A stretch of 64,000 bases of DNA from Brevundimonas sp. UBA5936 (lineage in GTDB: Bacteria; Pseudomonadota; Alphaproteobacteria; Caulobacterales; Caulobacteraceae): NCBI GenBank assembly GCA_002430835.1, contig DJDA01000115.1, positions 1 to 64,000 on the forward strand, written 5' to 3'. Under the pieces are notes generated by a model. The model had not been told where the DNA came from. It did not search any database and saw only the letters and a program-made list of their open reading frames with translations. The position numbers and the translations under genes are program-made. Position 1 is the first letter of the stretch. Every line of letters begins with the position of its first letter. Positions 1-7,941 of this stretch are shown piece after piece.

Positions 1-1
1 G

Positions 2-373
2 GCGGCGCGGGCCTCCTACCAGCTTGGGCAGGAAGCGGCCGGAAAATCCACCGTGGGCGCGGGCGCCGCCGGCGTCGCGCGCGCCGCGGGCGGAGCGATG
101 CGGCAGAGCGCGCGATCGGCCGCCTCGCGTCTTTCGGGGCCGTTTCGCGAGAGCGCCCAGAAGGGGAGGGACGCCGCGTGGAACGCCGTGAACGGCGCGC
201 CGCCACCCGCACCCGGCGCGCGTCCGGACGCGGCGGCCGCCCCGGCGTGGGCGCAGCGGATGCGCGGCGAACAGACCTCCCGCCACCGGATGCACATGGC
301 CGCCCAGACCGTGAAGGACGGCGATCGTCCGGGCGCTCCGGCCAATCCCGACCTCAGTCAGAAGGACGACTAG
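2..373 (+). CDS. trbL: TrbL, conjugal transfer membrane protein (C-terminal part only)
   Basis: Only the C-terminal tail is inside the window; the reading frame is open from base 2 and closes with TAG one base before trbF. The visible 123 residues are Ala/Gly/Arg-rich and end in a segment with the motif WAQRMR followed by a polar tail, as in TrbL proteins of P-type type IV secretion systems. TrbL is the VirB6-like polytopic inner-membrane channel component; its membrane segments lie outside the window. The call rests on this tail and on its position immediately before trbF-trbG-trbI, the usual gene order. The identity is an inference from context as much as from sequence. Confidence 0.72.
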   Translation, partial: AARASYQLGQEAAGKSTVGAGAAGVARAAGGAMRQSARSAASRLSGPFRESAQKGRDAAWNAVNGAPPPAPGARPDAAAAPAWAQRMRGEQTSRHRMHMAAQTVKDGDRPGAPANPDLSQKDD

Positions 374-374
374 C

Positions 375-1139
375 ATGAAATTCAAGCGACCCATCCAACG
401 CTATGGCCGGACGCCTCAGCCGGAAACGCCTTATCAGCGTGCAGGTCAGCTGTGGGACGACCGTCTCGGCTCCGCCCGCGTTCAGGCCCGCAATTGGCGG
501 CTGATGGCCTTCGGCTGCCTCATGATCAGCGGCGGGCTCGCGGCCGGCAATGTCTGGCAGTCGACCCAGAGCCGCGTGGCGCCCTACGTGGTCGAGGTCG
601 ATCGGCTGGGAGAGGCGCGCTCGGTCGCGCCCGCCATCCAGAACTACCGCCCGACCGACGGCCAGACCATCTGGCACCTCGCGCGCTTCGTCGCCAATGT
701 CCGTTCCGTCTCGACCGACCCCGTGCTGGTCAAGCAGAACTGGCTGGAGGCGTACGACTTCGCCACGGACCGCGGAGCGCGGTTTCTCAATGAGTACGCC
801 CGCACCAACGACCCGTTCTCCATGATCGGCGAGCGCAGCGTGTCGGTTCAGGTCACGAGCGTCGTGCGCGCATCGGATTCGTCGTTCCAGGTGAAATGGG
901 TCGAGCAGACCTATGAGCGGGGCAGCCTCGCCAGGACCGAGCGCTGGACGGGCATTCTGACGACGGTCCTTCGCACGCCGAAAACGGCGGACGCGCTTCG
1001 CAAGAACCCTCTTGGTCTGTTCGTCAATGCGATCGACTGGTCCCGCGAACTCGACACGACCGCGGCGACGCAGTCGCCGGTCGGAGCGGCGCCGTTTCCC
1101 AACCCGTCCATCGCCGCCCCTGAAGGAGATACGCTGTGA
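375..1139 (+). CDS. trbF: TrbF, VirB8-like conjugal transfer protein
   Basis: 254 residues, the usual TrbF length. A short cytoplasmic N-terminus is followed by one membrane segment at about residues 41-62 and then a periplasmic domain beginning VAPYVVEVD, typical of the VirB8/TrbF fold. It is an assembly-scaffold component of the mating-pair-formation type IV secretion channel. The start ATG lies one base after the trbL stop, and its own stop overlaps the trbG start, so translation is probably coupled. Family membership is clear from the N-terminal pattern and the operon order. Confidence 0.92.
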   Translation: MKFKRPIQRYGRTPQPETPYQRAGQLWDDRLGSARVQARNWRLMAFGCLMISGGLAAGNVWQSTQSRVAPYVVEVDRLGEARSVAPAIQNYRPTDGQTIWHLARFVANVRSVSTDPVLVKQNWLEAYDFATDRGARFLNEYARTNDPFSMIGERSVSVQVTSVVRASDSSFQVKWVEQTYERGSLARTERWTGILTTVLRTPKTADALRKNPLGLFVNAIDWSRELDTTAATQSPVGAAPFPNPSIAAPEGDTL

Positions 1140-2122
1140 TCCGTTTGCCGCTTGCCGGGGTCTCCGCCCTGGCGCTCGCCGCGTGCGCGGGGAAAACACC
1201 GCCGCCCGCCATCGCCTACGACCCCGTCGATTTTCAGCCCGCCGTCGTCGTGGCGGAACCGCCGATCCCGGTCGAAATCATAGAGACCCCGGTCCCGTTG
1301 CCGCTGCCGGGCCAACTCCAACCTCCGCCTGCCGTGCGGCGGGAGGCCGGCTCGCCCACGACCCGTGTCGAAGCCGCAAACCGCGCCGCGATGCAGGAGC
1401 CGTCGCGCGCGGGCTACGTCAACGCCGTGCAGGTCTACCCCTGGACCGAGGGCGCGCTCTACCGGCTCTATGCCGCGCCGGAACGGGTCAGCGACATTGC
1501 GCTTCAACCGGGCGAAGAACTGATCGCAGTCTCCGCCGGCGACACCGTGCGCTGGGTCATCGGCGATACGGTGAGCGGGGCCGGCGACCATCGGCGGGTG
1601 CATGTCCTGGTCAAGCCCTTCGCGGCAGGGCTGCACACCAATATGGTCATCACCACGACCCGTCGCGCCTATCATCTCGCGCTGGAAAGCACCGATGCGA
1701 CCGCGATGGCGGCGATCTCCTGGACCTATCCGCAGGACCGGTTACTGGCGTTGCACCGGCGAAATGATGCGGCCGCGGCGGCGCAGACGATCGCGCCCGC
1801 TGTCGCTGTCGAGAACCTGCGCTTCCGCTATGCGATCACCGGCGATGCGCCGCCGTGGCGGCCGCTCCGCGCCTGGGACGACGGGGCGAAGGTCTATATC
1901 GAGTTTCCGGCCCGACTCGATCAGGGGGAGGCGCCGCCGCTGTTCGTCGTCGGCCCGCTCGGCGCCGCCCAACTCGTGAACTACCGGGTCAGCGGACATC
2001 ACTACATCGTTGATCGGTTGTTCACCGCCGCGGAACTGCGCATGGGCGAAGCGCCGCAGCAGGTCGTGCGGATTACCCGAACCGATGGCGATCAGCGGCG
2101 CGGCCGGAGGGCGTCGCGATGA
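1136..2122 (+). CDS. trbG: TrbG, VirB9-like outer-membrane-complex lipoprotein
   Basis: 328 residues starting at GTG (1136), which overlaps the trbF TGA. The N-terminus is a lipoprotein signal with lipobox LAAC (Cys17). The remainder is the VirB9/CagX/TrbG type: a central segment with YRLYAAPERVSDIALQPGE and a C-terminal part around PRLFTAAE-like strands that in VirB9 contacts VirB10 and VirB7 in the outer-membrane core complex. The lipidated Cys could replace the separate VirB7 lipoprotein, an inference. The four-base overlap with trbI continues the transfer operon. Confidence 0.92.
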   Translation: MIRLPLAGVSALALAACAGKTPPPAIAYDPVDFQPAVVVAEPPIPVEIIETPVPLPLPGQLQPPPAVRREAGSPTTRVEAANRAAMQEPSRAGYVNAVQVYPWTEGALYRLYAAPERVSDIALQPGEELIAVSAGDTVRWVIGDTVSGAGDHRRVHVLVKPFAAGLHTNMVITTTRRAYHLALESTDATAMAAISWTYPQDRLLALHRRNDAAAAAQTIAPAVAVENLRFRYAITGDAPPWRPLRAWDDGAKVYIEFPARLDQGEAPPLFVVGPLGAAQLVNYRVSGHHYIVDRLFTAAELRMGEAPQQVVRITRTDGDQRRGRRASR

Positions 2123-3351
2123 TCGACGAGCCCGACACGCCCCGCGAGACCCCTTCGCGCGAAAGCACGCCCAAATCCTCTCCCGACGCCTTTACCCTGC
2201 GCGCTGCGCCGCGCCGCATCGTCCGGTTCAAGCGCGGCGTCGTGATCGGCGGTGCCGCGGCCGGGGCGGCGGCGATCGCGGGCGTCGCCTGGCTCGCGCT
2301 GGGGCCTGCGACGCTCCGGGTTGCAGAACCCGTCGACGAGCCGGTCATTACGGATCGCCGACCAACAGCGGACGCCGTCGCGGACCTTCCCGGCGACTAC
2401 GGCTCCATACCTCAACTCGGGCCGCCGCTTCCCGGCGACCTCGGGCGCGCGATCCTGGATGAGGAGCGCGGCGGCGGCGCGTCTCTCGATGGTGGACAGC
2501 CTACGATCTCAGCGGCGGAGCAGGCGCTTGAGGCGGAGCGTCAGCGTCAGGCGGCACAGGCGGGACAGGCGCGGGAGTCCGGCGTGATGGTGCAACTCGC
2601 GCGTCAGGCTCCCGCCACGGCCGAAGCCGCTCCGATAGGGGCGGCCCCGACGGCCGCGCCCGACGGGGAAGGGGAGGGGCGCCTTGGCGTCGATCCCCAG
2701 CGCGATCCGAACGGCCAGCAGCGCAAGTTGGATTTCGTGGCGCAGGGGCCCTCCTCGACGATCAACCCGCACCGGATTCAGTCGCCGGCTTCGCCGTATC
2801 AGGTCATGGCCGGCAGCGTCATCGCGGCTAGTTTGATGACGGGTCTGCGCTCCGATCTTCCCGGCTTCGTCACAGCCCAGGTCACGGAGAATGTCTACGA
2901 CACCGCGACGGGGCGCATCCTGCTTATCCCGCAAGGCGCGCGCCTGATCGGCAGCTATGACAGCGTCGTGGCCTTCGGTCAGAGCCGGGCGCTACTGGTC
3001 TGGCAGCGCATCATCCTGCCTGACGGCGCCTCGCTCCAACTCGACAACCTCCCTGCGACGGATGCTGCGGGCTACGCTGGGCTCGCCGACAAGGTGGATT
3101 TCCATACATGGCGGCTCCTTAAGGGCGTCGCGCTTTCCACCCTGCTCGGGGTCGGAACGGAGCTGAGCATCGACGGCGAGAGCGACCTCGTCCGGGCCGT
3201 CCGCGAGTCGACCCAGCAGTCCAGCAGTCAGGCCGGGCAACAGATCGTCACCCGGAATCTCGACGTCCAACCCACCATCACCATCCGCCCCGGATTTCCG
3301 CTGCGCGTGATCGTCCACAAGGATCTCGTGCTGCGTCCGTGGGGCCGCTGA
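2119..3351 (+). CDS. trbI: TrbI, VirB10-like conjugal transfer protein
   Basis: 410 residues. A cytoplasmic N-terminus is followed by one membrane helix at about 41-62, a Pro/Ala/Gln-rich periplasmic linker (about 70-210) and the conserved C-terminal VirB10 beta-barrel domain beginning near YQVMAGSVI, with the family motif LIPQGARLIGSYDS. VirB10 proteins span inner and outer membranes and gate the type IV secretion channel. Its ATGA overlap with trbG shows translational coupling. It is the last recognised mating-pair-formation gene of this cluster. Confidence 0.94.
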   Translation: MIDEPDTPRETPSRESTPKSSPDAFTLRAAPRRIVRFKRGVVIGGAAAGAAAIAGVAWLALGPATLRVAEPVDEPVITDRRPTADAVADLPGDYGSIPQLGPPLPGDLGRAILDEERGGGASLDGGQPTISAAEQALEAERQRQAAQAGQARESGVMVQLARQAPATAEAAPIGAAPTAAPDGEGEGRLGVDPQRDPNGQQRKLDFVAQGPSSTINPHRIQSPASPYQVMAGSVIAASLMTGLRSDLPGFVTAQVTENVYDTATGRILLIPQGARLIGSYDSVVAFGQSRALLVWQRIILPDGASLQLDNLPATDAAGYAGLADKVDFHTWRLLKGVALSTLLGVGTELSIDGESDLVRAVRESTQQSSSQAGQQIVTRNLDVQPTITIRPGFPLRVIVHKDLVLRPWGR

Positions 3352-3364
3352 GAGGAGAGAGCCC

Positions 3365-3580
3365 ATGCTGAAGCTCGGCAAACTGCCTGATCGGACGCCG
3401 ATCAAGCTCACCGTCACCGTCACGCCGGACCTCCATCGGTCGCTGACTGACTACGCCGGAGTCTATCGCGAGGCATACGGCGACAAGGCGGAAGTCTCGG
3501 ACCTTGTCCCGGCGATGCTCGAAGCCTTCCTCGCCGGCGACAGGGAGTTCGCCAAGGCGCTGAAGGCGAAGGGAGGCTGA
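3365..3580 (+). CDS. DUF2274 family protein
   Basis: 71 residues, with LKLGKLPDRTPIKLTVTV at the N-terminus, the hallmark of DUF2274. Genes of this family commonly follow trbI in proteobacterial integrative conjugative elements, as here (13 bases after trbI, good GAGGAGAG Shine-Dalgarno). The small, charged protein looks soluble. Its function is unknown; the length and opening beta-strand would suit a small DNA-binding or relaxosome accessory protein, but nothing in the sequence proves it. Confidence 0.85.
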   Translation: MLKLGKLPDRTPIKLTVTVTPDLHRSLTDYAGVYREAYGDKAEVSDLVPAMLEAFLAGDREFAKALKAKGG

Positions 3581-3581
3581 G

Positions 3582-3920
3582 ATGGGCGTCATCGGAAAGT
3601 TCAAGCCGACCAAGCAGGGCGGCTGGGAAGGCCGCATCGAAACTCTCCTCATCGACCGGAAAATCCGGTTCGTTCCGAACGACGACCGTCGAAACGACAA
3701 CTCGCCGGACTATGTCGTCATGCTCGGCTGGTCGCGCGTCGGCGAGGCCTGGAAAGCGACGTCGCGGGGAGAAAATCCGCGAGACTATCTCCGCGTTCGG
3801 TTGAACGACCCCTGGTCGGAGCCGAAGCGCGCGACCCTGTTTACAGCGCCGGACGGCGCCACCGCCGAGCTGGTCTGGAGCCGCCAGCATCGGACGCGGG
3901 ATTGGGACGATGAACCCTGA
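3582..3920 (+). CDS. DUF736 family protein
   Basis: 112 residues starting MGVIGKFKPTKQGGWEGRIETL, the typical DUF736 opening; the conserved PDYVV and WSRVGEAWK segments are also present. DUF736 proteins are small soluble proteins encoded almost only on plasmids and integrative elements of Alphaproteobacteria and are used as markers of such elements; the biochemical role is unknown. The start is one base after the DUF2274 stop, and the 3' end overlaps the next gene by 11 bases, so it belongs to the transfer operon. Confidence 0.88.
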   Translation: MGVIGKFKPTKQGGWEGRIETLLIDRKIRFVPNDDRRNDNSPDYVVMLGWSRVGEAWKATSRGENPRDYLRVRLNDPWSEPKRATLFTAPDGATAELVWSRQHRTRDWDDEP

Positions 3921-4170
3921 CCGCCGATCTGTGTCGTCCATTCCGCAGAAAGTCGTTCGTCCGTCGCGGCGCGGCGGCCACTTTTCCGCGGACCTCGCGC
4001 GTGACGCGCAAGCGCACTTCCAGAAGCAGTCGATAGGGGACGTTTCAGAAGTCGAGGCGCGGGCGATGCTCGCCGATCTGACGGACCTCTTTCGTATCCT
4101 CATCGAATGGGAGTCGAAGCGTAGAGCAACGCCTAGACGGTCTATTGCAAAGTCACGCAAGAAGGAGTGA
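3910..4170 (+). CDS. Small hypothetical protein of the mobile element
   Basis: 86 residues, not recognised. The N-terminal third is basic and Ser/Arg-rich (RPSRRGGHFSAD); residues 40-70 look helical and acidic (VSEVEARAMLADLTDLFRI); the C-terminus is strongly basic (PRRSIAKSRKKE), which would suit nucleic-acid binding. It overlaps the DUF736 gene by 11 bases in another frame and lies just upstream of the recombinase, so it is probably co-transcribed with the transfer genes and might be a small helper, such as a directionality factor. That role is only a guess from size and position. Confidence 0.6.
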   Translation: MNPDRRSVSSIPQKVVRPSRRGGHFSADLARDAQAHFQKQSIGDVSEVEARAMLADLTDLFRILIEWESKRRATPRRSIAKSRKKE

Positions 4171-4237
4171 TAAGATGGATCATGCCTTCGCGTCGCGTTG
4201 CAATAGATTTTCATATGTAATTGAAATATATAGCAAC
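4142..4237. repeat. Inverted-repeat cluster in the AT-rich gap before the recombinase
   Basis: The 211-base gap before the recombinase is much more AT-rich than its surroundings. CTATTGCAA at 4142-4150 recurs in inverted orientation as TTGCAATAG at 4198-4206, and a variant (TATAGCAAC, 4229-4237) closes a 41-base imperfect palindrome spanning 4197-4237. This arrangement resembles a protein-binding or recombination site (regulator, excision factor or accessory res-like site). A 74-codon frame through the gap (4145-4369) is not convincing as a gene. Confidence 0.4.
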
Positions 4238-4381
4238 ATTCTTCGCTTTGCGAGTTATTTGCTTGATTGGTTCTGCTGGTTCGTTAGGATTCTGCGTCCG
4301 GCGTTGTCGATGCTCTTTTTTGGATTGAGCCGTTGCCGCGCCGTTATCGCCTTTGCTCGGCGATCTTAGCGGGAGACAGAT

Positions 4382-5935
4382 ATGGCCAGTCGGAGAATCG
4401 CGCGTTCTGCACCAGTCGTCGAGATAAGGCGGGCTGTTATGTATGCTCGTGTTTCATCGAAGGAGCAGGATCGGGAAGGGTTTTCCATCCCGGCTCAAAC
4501 CAAGCTGATGAAAGACTACGCCGATGCCAACGATATTCAGGTGGCGCGGGAATTTGTCGACGTTGAAACCGCCAAGAAGAGCGGGCGCACCAGCTTCAAC
4601 GAAATGCTGCAATACATTCGCCGGCACCCTACAGTTCGGATGCTTCTGGTCGAAAAGACCGACAGACTCTATCGCAATCTCAAGGATTGGGTGACGGTCG
4701 ACGACCTCGACATCGAAATTCATTTCGTAAAAGAGGGTGTCGTCCTCTCGCAGGACTCGCGCTCTTCCGAAAAGTTCATGCACGGCATCAAGGTGCTGAT
4801 GGCGAAAAACTATATCGACAATCTGTCGGAAGAAACCCGAAAGGGCATGTTGGAGAAGGCTGAACAGGGCCTGTGGCCGACCGTCGCACCGATCGGCTAC
4901 CTGAACGTCGAAGGTCCGAACGGTAAGAAAATTATCACCATTGATCCGGCGCTCGGTCCGCTCGTTCAGCGCCTATATGAGTGGTATTCTACAGGCCAAT
5001 ACTCGCTAAAGGACGTTTCCAAGAAGGCTCGGCTGGCTGGCTTGACCTACCGGAAGAGTGGCGCGCCCATAGGCGTAAGCACGGTCCATACGATCCTGCG
5101 GAACCGAATTTATACCGGCGCCTTCGAATGGCTGGGCAAGGTCTATCAAGGCTCCCACGCGCCGTTGATCTCCGAGGACCTTTGGAGCGCGGTCCAGGAT
5201 GTCCTGGACGGGCGCAAGGCAGCCAACATTCGCGCCAGCGCAAACGACTTTCCGTTCACCGGCATGATGACGTGCGGTCATTGTGGTTGCGCGATGGTCG
5301 GTGAGATCAAAAAACAGCGATACATTTATTACCACTGCACGGGCTTCAAAGGAAAATGCGGCGAGCCGTATGTCCGCGAGGAGGTGCTGGAGCAGCGATT
5401 CGCCGGACTGTTGCGGCAACTGCGATTCGATGATGCTGCTTTTGAACTGATCCAACGCGCCTTGCGCGAAAGTCTTCAGGATGAAACCCGTGAGCGTAGG
5501 GCGGCAATTGAGCGGCTCCGCGGCGAGGCCGATCGGCTACAGGCCCGCATCGAGCGAATGTACGAAGACAAACTCGACGGGGTGGTCACCGACGACTTCT
5601 ATCGCCGGATGCAAATCGTGTGGCGCGAGGAGCGGGATCGTTGTCTGAAGGACATTGAGCGGCACCATAGCGCTGATGACGAGTATATCGGTAACGGGAT
5701 TGCGCTGATCCGTCTCGGACGGGAAGCGCACGATCTCTTCGAGCAGGCCTCCGCTTCAGAGAAGCGAAGGGTGCTGAATCTCGTACTTTCGAACTGCTCC
5801 TGGGCCCATGGAGAGCTTACGGCAAAGTTCCGTCAACCATTTGATTTATTGTCGGAAACTATCGCCCAATCGACCCTCCCAAAGAAGGGTGAAGCAGGCG
5901 ATTTGCCCGAAAATGAGAAATGGCTCCGCGGGTAG
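4382..5935 (+). CDS. Large serine recombinase (putative element integrase)
   Basis: 517 residues. The N-terminal resolvase domain has the catalytic motif YARVSS (Ser25) and the DRLYR arginine motif at 94-98. A Recombinase domain (about 165-275) is followed by a zinc ribbon with Cys298, Cys301, Cys319 and Cys326, then a coiled coil (about 370-400), the full architecture of large serine integrases. These enzymes integrate and excise DNA between short attB and attP sites without a tyrosine intermediate. The gene is less GC-rich than the chromosome. Its last codons and stop (TAG at 5933) lie inside tRNA-Asn, as expected of an integrase beside its attachment site. A start at Met20 is possible, but 4382 has a GGGAG Shine-Dalgarno. 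Confidence 0.93.
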   Translation: MASRRIARSAPVVEIRRAVMYARVSSKEQDREGFSIPAQTKLMKDYADANDIQVAREFVDVETAKKSGRTSFNEMLQYIRRHPTVRMLLVEKTDRLYRNLKDWVTVDDLDIEIHFVKEGVVLSQDSRSSEKFMHGIKVLMAKNYIDNLSEETRKGMLEKAEQGLWPTVAPIGYLNVEGPNGKKIITIDPALGPLVQRLYEWYSTGQYSLKDVSKKARLAGLTYRKSGAPIGVSTVHTILRNRIYTGAFEWLGKVYQGSHAPLISEDLWSAVQDVLDGRKAANIRASANDFPFTGMMTCGHCGCAMVGEIKKQRYIYYHCTGFKGKCGEPYVREEVLEQRFAGLLRQLRFDDAAFELIQRALRESLQDETRERRAAIERLRGEADRLQARIERMYEDKLDGVVTDDFYRRMQIVWREERDRCLKDIERHHSADDEYIGNGIALIRLGREAHDLFEQASASEKRRVLNLVLSNCSWAHGELTAKFRQPFDLLSETIAQSTLPKKGEAGDLPENEKWLRG

Positions 5936-5940
5936 GATTC
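5921..5940. other. Probable attachment-site junction of the integrated element in tRNA-Asn
   Basis: The 3' end of tRNA-Asn (including encoded CCA) faces the trb/recombinase cluster, and the recombinase frame ends within it. To the right the gene content is ordinary chromosome. This fits an element inserted at the tRNA 3' end with the tRNA restored by element sequence. The matching repeat at the far end lies outside the window, so the core limits cannot be set. Confidence 0.45.
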
Positions 5941-5995
5941 GAACCTACGACCAGCCGATTAACAGTCGGCTGCTCTACCACTGAGCTACCGCGGA
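5921..5995 (-). tRNA. tRNA-Asn (GTT)
   Basis: The minus strand folds into a full cloverleaf: acceptor TCCGCGG pairs with CCGCGGA, the D arm has AGCTCAGTGGTAGAGC, the anticodon loop is CTGTTAATC (anticodon GTT, Asn), and the T arm carries GTTCGAATC. The discriminator is G and CCA is encoded (5921-5923). It is intact despite bordering the mobile element. Confidence 0.97.
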
Positions 5996-6105
5996 ACATC
6001 CCCTCGGGGGAGGCCGGCGTATAGCAGCGCCTTTTCGATTCATGCAACGGGTAAAAGGCAGAAATCGCCAAATTTTTCGCAAAGCCATACGCTACAAGGC
6101 TCCGC

Positions 6106-6915
6106 ATGACGCCAATCCATGTGAACGACCCGGATGACCCGCGCATCGCCGCCTTTCGCGATGTGAAGGAGCGCGACCTGACTGGTCGGCAGGGCTTGTT
6201 CGTGGCCGAGGGCGAGGTCGTTCTGCGTGTTCTGGCGTCGGCGGCGTCGCGCTGCGCGCCTGTGGCGGTTCTGATCGCTGAAAAGCGGCTGGAGGGGCTG
6301 AGTGAGGTGCTGGAGCGGCTGCCAGGCGATGTGCCGGTCCATGTGGCGCCCCAAACGGTGCTGAACGCTGTGGCGGGGTTTGACCTGCACAGGGGCATAT
6401 TGGCGCTCGGACGCAAGCCGCAACCGGTGATGCCGGGCGATCTGCTGGATAGCCTGCCTGAGCGGGCTGTGGTGGTCGTAGCATGCGGAATCGGCAATCA
6501 CGACAACATGGGCGGCCTGTTCCGTAATGCGGCGGCCTTTGGCGCAGGCGCGGTGCTGTTGGATCAGACCTGCTGTGATCCTTTTTACCGCAAGGCGATC
6601 CGCGTTTCTGTGGGGGCGGTGCTGAGAACGCCGATGGCGACCGCGCTGGAGGCAGGGGCCATGATCGATCTGTTGCAGGGCAGGGGATTTGAGGTGCTGG
6701 CGCTGACGCCTTCGGCAGAGCAGGCGCTGGCGGCGTTCAGGCCGGGCAGGCGAACGGCGCTTCTGCTGGGCAGCGAAGGGCCGGGCCTGCCGCGCGAGAT
6801 CATCGCGCGCTGTCGCCCCGTCGGAATCCGCATGGCGGGAGGATTCGATTCGCTGAACGTGGCGGCGACCAGCGCTGTGGCCCTGCACCATCTGGCGACG
6901 GCGGATCAAAGCTAG
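6106..6915 (+). CDS. TrmH/SpoU-family RNA 2'-O-methyltransferase
   Basis: 269 residues. The C-terminal SPOUT domain has all three family motifs: motif 1 GNHDNMGGLFRNA (about 130-142, with Asn131 and Arg140), motif 2 LLLGSEGPGLP (about 219-229) and motif 3 FDSLNVAATSAVALHH (about 247-262). The N-terminal 100 residues form a substrate-binding domain like that of rRNA 2'-O-methylases. It transfers a methyl group from S-adenosylmethionine to a ribose 2'-OH of rRNA or tRNA; the exact nucleotide cannot be read from sequence. It stands alone between two tRNA genes and ends in a hairpin terminator. Confidence 0.9.
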   Translation: MTPIHVNDPDDPRIAAFRDVKERDLTGRQGLFVAEGEVVLRVLASAASRCAPVAVLIAEKRLEGLSEVLERLPGDVPVHVAPQTVLNAVAGFDLHRGILALGRKPQPVMPGDLLDSLPERAVVVVACGIGNHDNMGGLFRNAAAFGAGAVLLDQTCCDPFYRKAIRVSVGAVLRTPMATALEAGAMIDLLQGRGFEVLALTPSAEQALAAFRPGRRTALLLGSEGPGLPREIIARCRPVGIRMAGGFDSLNVAATSAVALHHLATADQS

Positions 6916-6928
6916 GGCCGGAAACAGG

Positions 6929-6952
6929 AAAGCCGCCCCGAAGGGCGGCTTT
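6929..6952. terminator. Hairpin terminator shared by the RNA methylase gene and tRNA-Cys
   Basis: A perfect 10-bp stem (AAAGCCGCCC / GGGCGGCTTT) with a CGAA loop lies 13 bases after the methylase stop. It is flanked by A residues on one side and T residues on the other, so it can act in both directions. Confidence 0.75.
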
Positions 6953-6970
6953 GCCGATGTTCGCCGCGAT

Positions 6971-7043
6971 GGAGGCCTGACCGGGAATCGAACCCGGGTG
7001 CAAGGATTTGCAGTCCTCTGCGTCACCACTCCGCCATCAGGCC
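6971..7043 (-). tRNA. tRNA-Cys (GCA)
   Basis: The minus strand folds as a tRNA with acceptor GGCCTGA / TCAGGCC, anticodon loop GACTGCAAATC (anticodon GCA, Cys), T arm CCGGGTTCGATTCCCGG, discriminator U and encoded CCA. No introns or mismatches are seen in the stems. Confidence 0.96.
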
Positions 7044-7174
7044 GTGACCCCGTATTTCATGGGCCCCGCCATCGCGAGGGCCGTCAGCTATCAGATCGGA
7101 TTGTCCGCTGCAACGCACGGACCTATAAGCGCGTCACATTTCTTCGCCTGAGCCGACCTGAAGGACTTCGGATT

Positions 7175-7804
7175 ATGGATTTCGCCGCCGCCCGCAAGGT
7201 GATGCTGGACTCGCAGGTCCGCGTGAACGACGTCACCGACCGCCAACTGCACGCCGCCATCGGCGCTGTGGAGCGCGAGCGATTCTGCGCCGCCGACCGC
7301 GCCTTCTCGGCCTATGCCGACGTCGAGCCTGAAATCGCGGGCGACCGTCGCCTGATGCTGCCGCGCGATGTGGCCAAGCTGCTGCAAGGGTTGGACGCCC
7401 GCGCCGGTGAAAAGGCCCTGGCGATCGCCGCGCCGTACGCCGCCGCCGTCCTGGCGCACATGGGCCTGTCGGTTACGGCTCAGGAATCCGACGCGGCCGT
7501 GTTCGACGTGGTCGGCGCCGCCCTGGCCGAGGCCGGGGTCGAGACCGTCGTGGCTCCACTAAGCCAGCCGCAGGGCGAGGGCTACGACCTGATCATCAGT
7601 GAAGGCGCGGTCATTGAGCGCCCCGAATCGTGGATTGCGGCCCTGCGTCCGGGCGGCCGTCTGGCTGTGGTGGAGCGCGACGGCGCCAGCGGCGCGGCGA
7701 TCCTCTATGTGCGTGGTCGCGAAGGCGTTTCGCGGCGCGAATTGTTCGACGCTGCGCCTGAGTTGCTGGCGGAAATGGTCCCGGCGCCTGCGTTTGCGCT
7801 CTAA
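7175..7804 (+). CDS. Degenerate protein-L-isoaspartate methyltransferase-like protein
   Basis: 209 residues from ATG 7175 (the open frame extends further upstream into tRNA-Cys but that part is not protein-like). The opening MDFAAARKVMLDSQVRVNDVTD and the overall length match alphaproteobacterial Pcm-like proteins. The segment that should be the S-adenosylmethionine motif I (GxGxG) reads EKALAIAAPYAA (about 79-90), without the glycines, so catalysis is doubtful. A Pcm-like gene directly before tolC is a familiar arrangement in this lineage, which suggests a linked, possibly non-enzymatic role. No signal peptide is seen. Confidence 0.78.
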   Translation: MDFAAARKVMLDSQVRVNDVTDRQLHAAIGAVERERFCAADRAFSAYADVEPEIAGDRRLMLPRDVAKLLQGLDARAGEKALAIAAPYAAAVLAHMGLSVTAQESDAAVFDVVGAALAEAGVETVVAPLSQPQGEGYDLIISEGAVIERPESWIAALRPGGRLAVVERDGASGAAILYVRGREGVSRRELFDAAPELLAEMVPAPAFAL

Positions 7805-7941
7805 GGCCATTGGCGGCGACGGAAGGGGCGTCGCGCTGCGTGAAAAAAACTTAACTGGCGTCGGACGCGGCTAGCCCCCAACTACGCCGCTACAAGGCAG
7901 TACAGGCGCGCCGGATGGGGGCGTCAGGCAGGGACAGGTTC

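Noticed and set aside
4145..4369. 74-codon frame in the AT-rich gap before the recombinase
   Set aside because: No ribosome site at its first ATG, odd composition, overlaps the repeat cluster. A start at 4175 with AAGGAG upstream keeps it possible but unproven.
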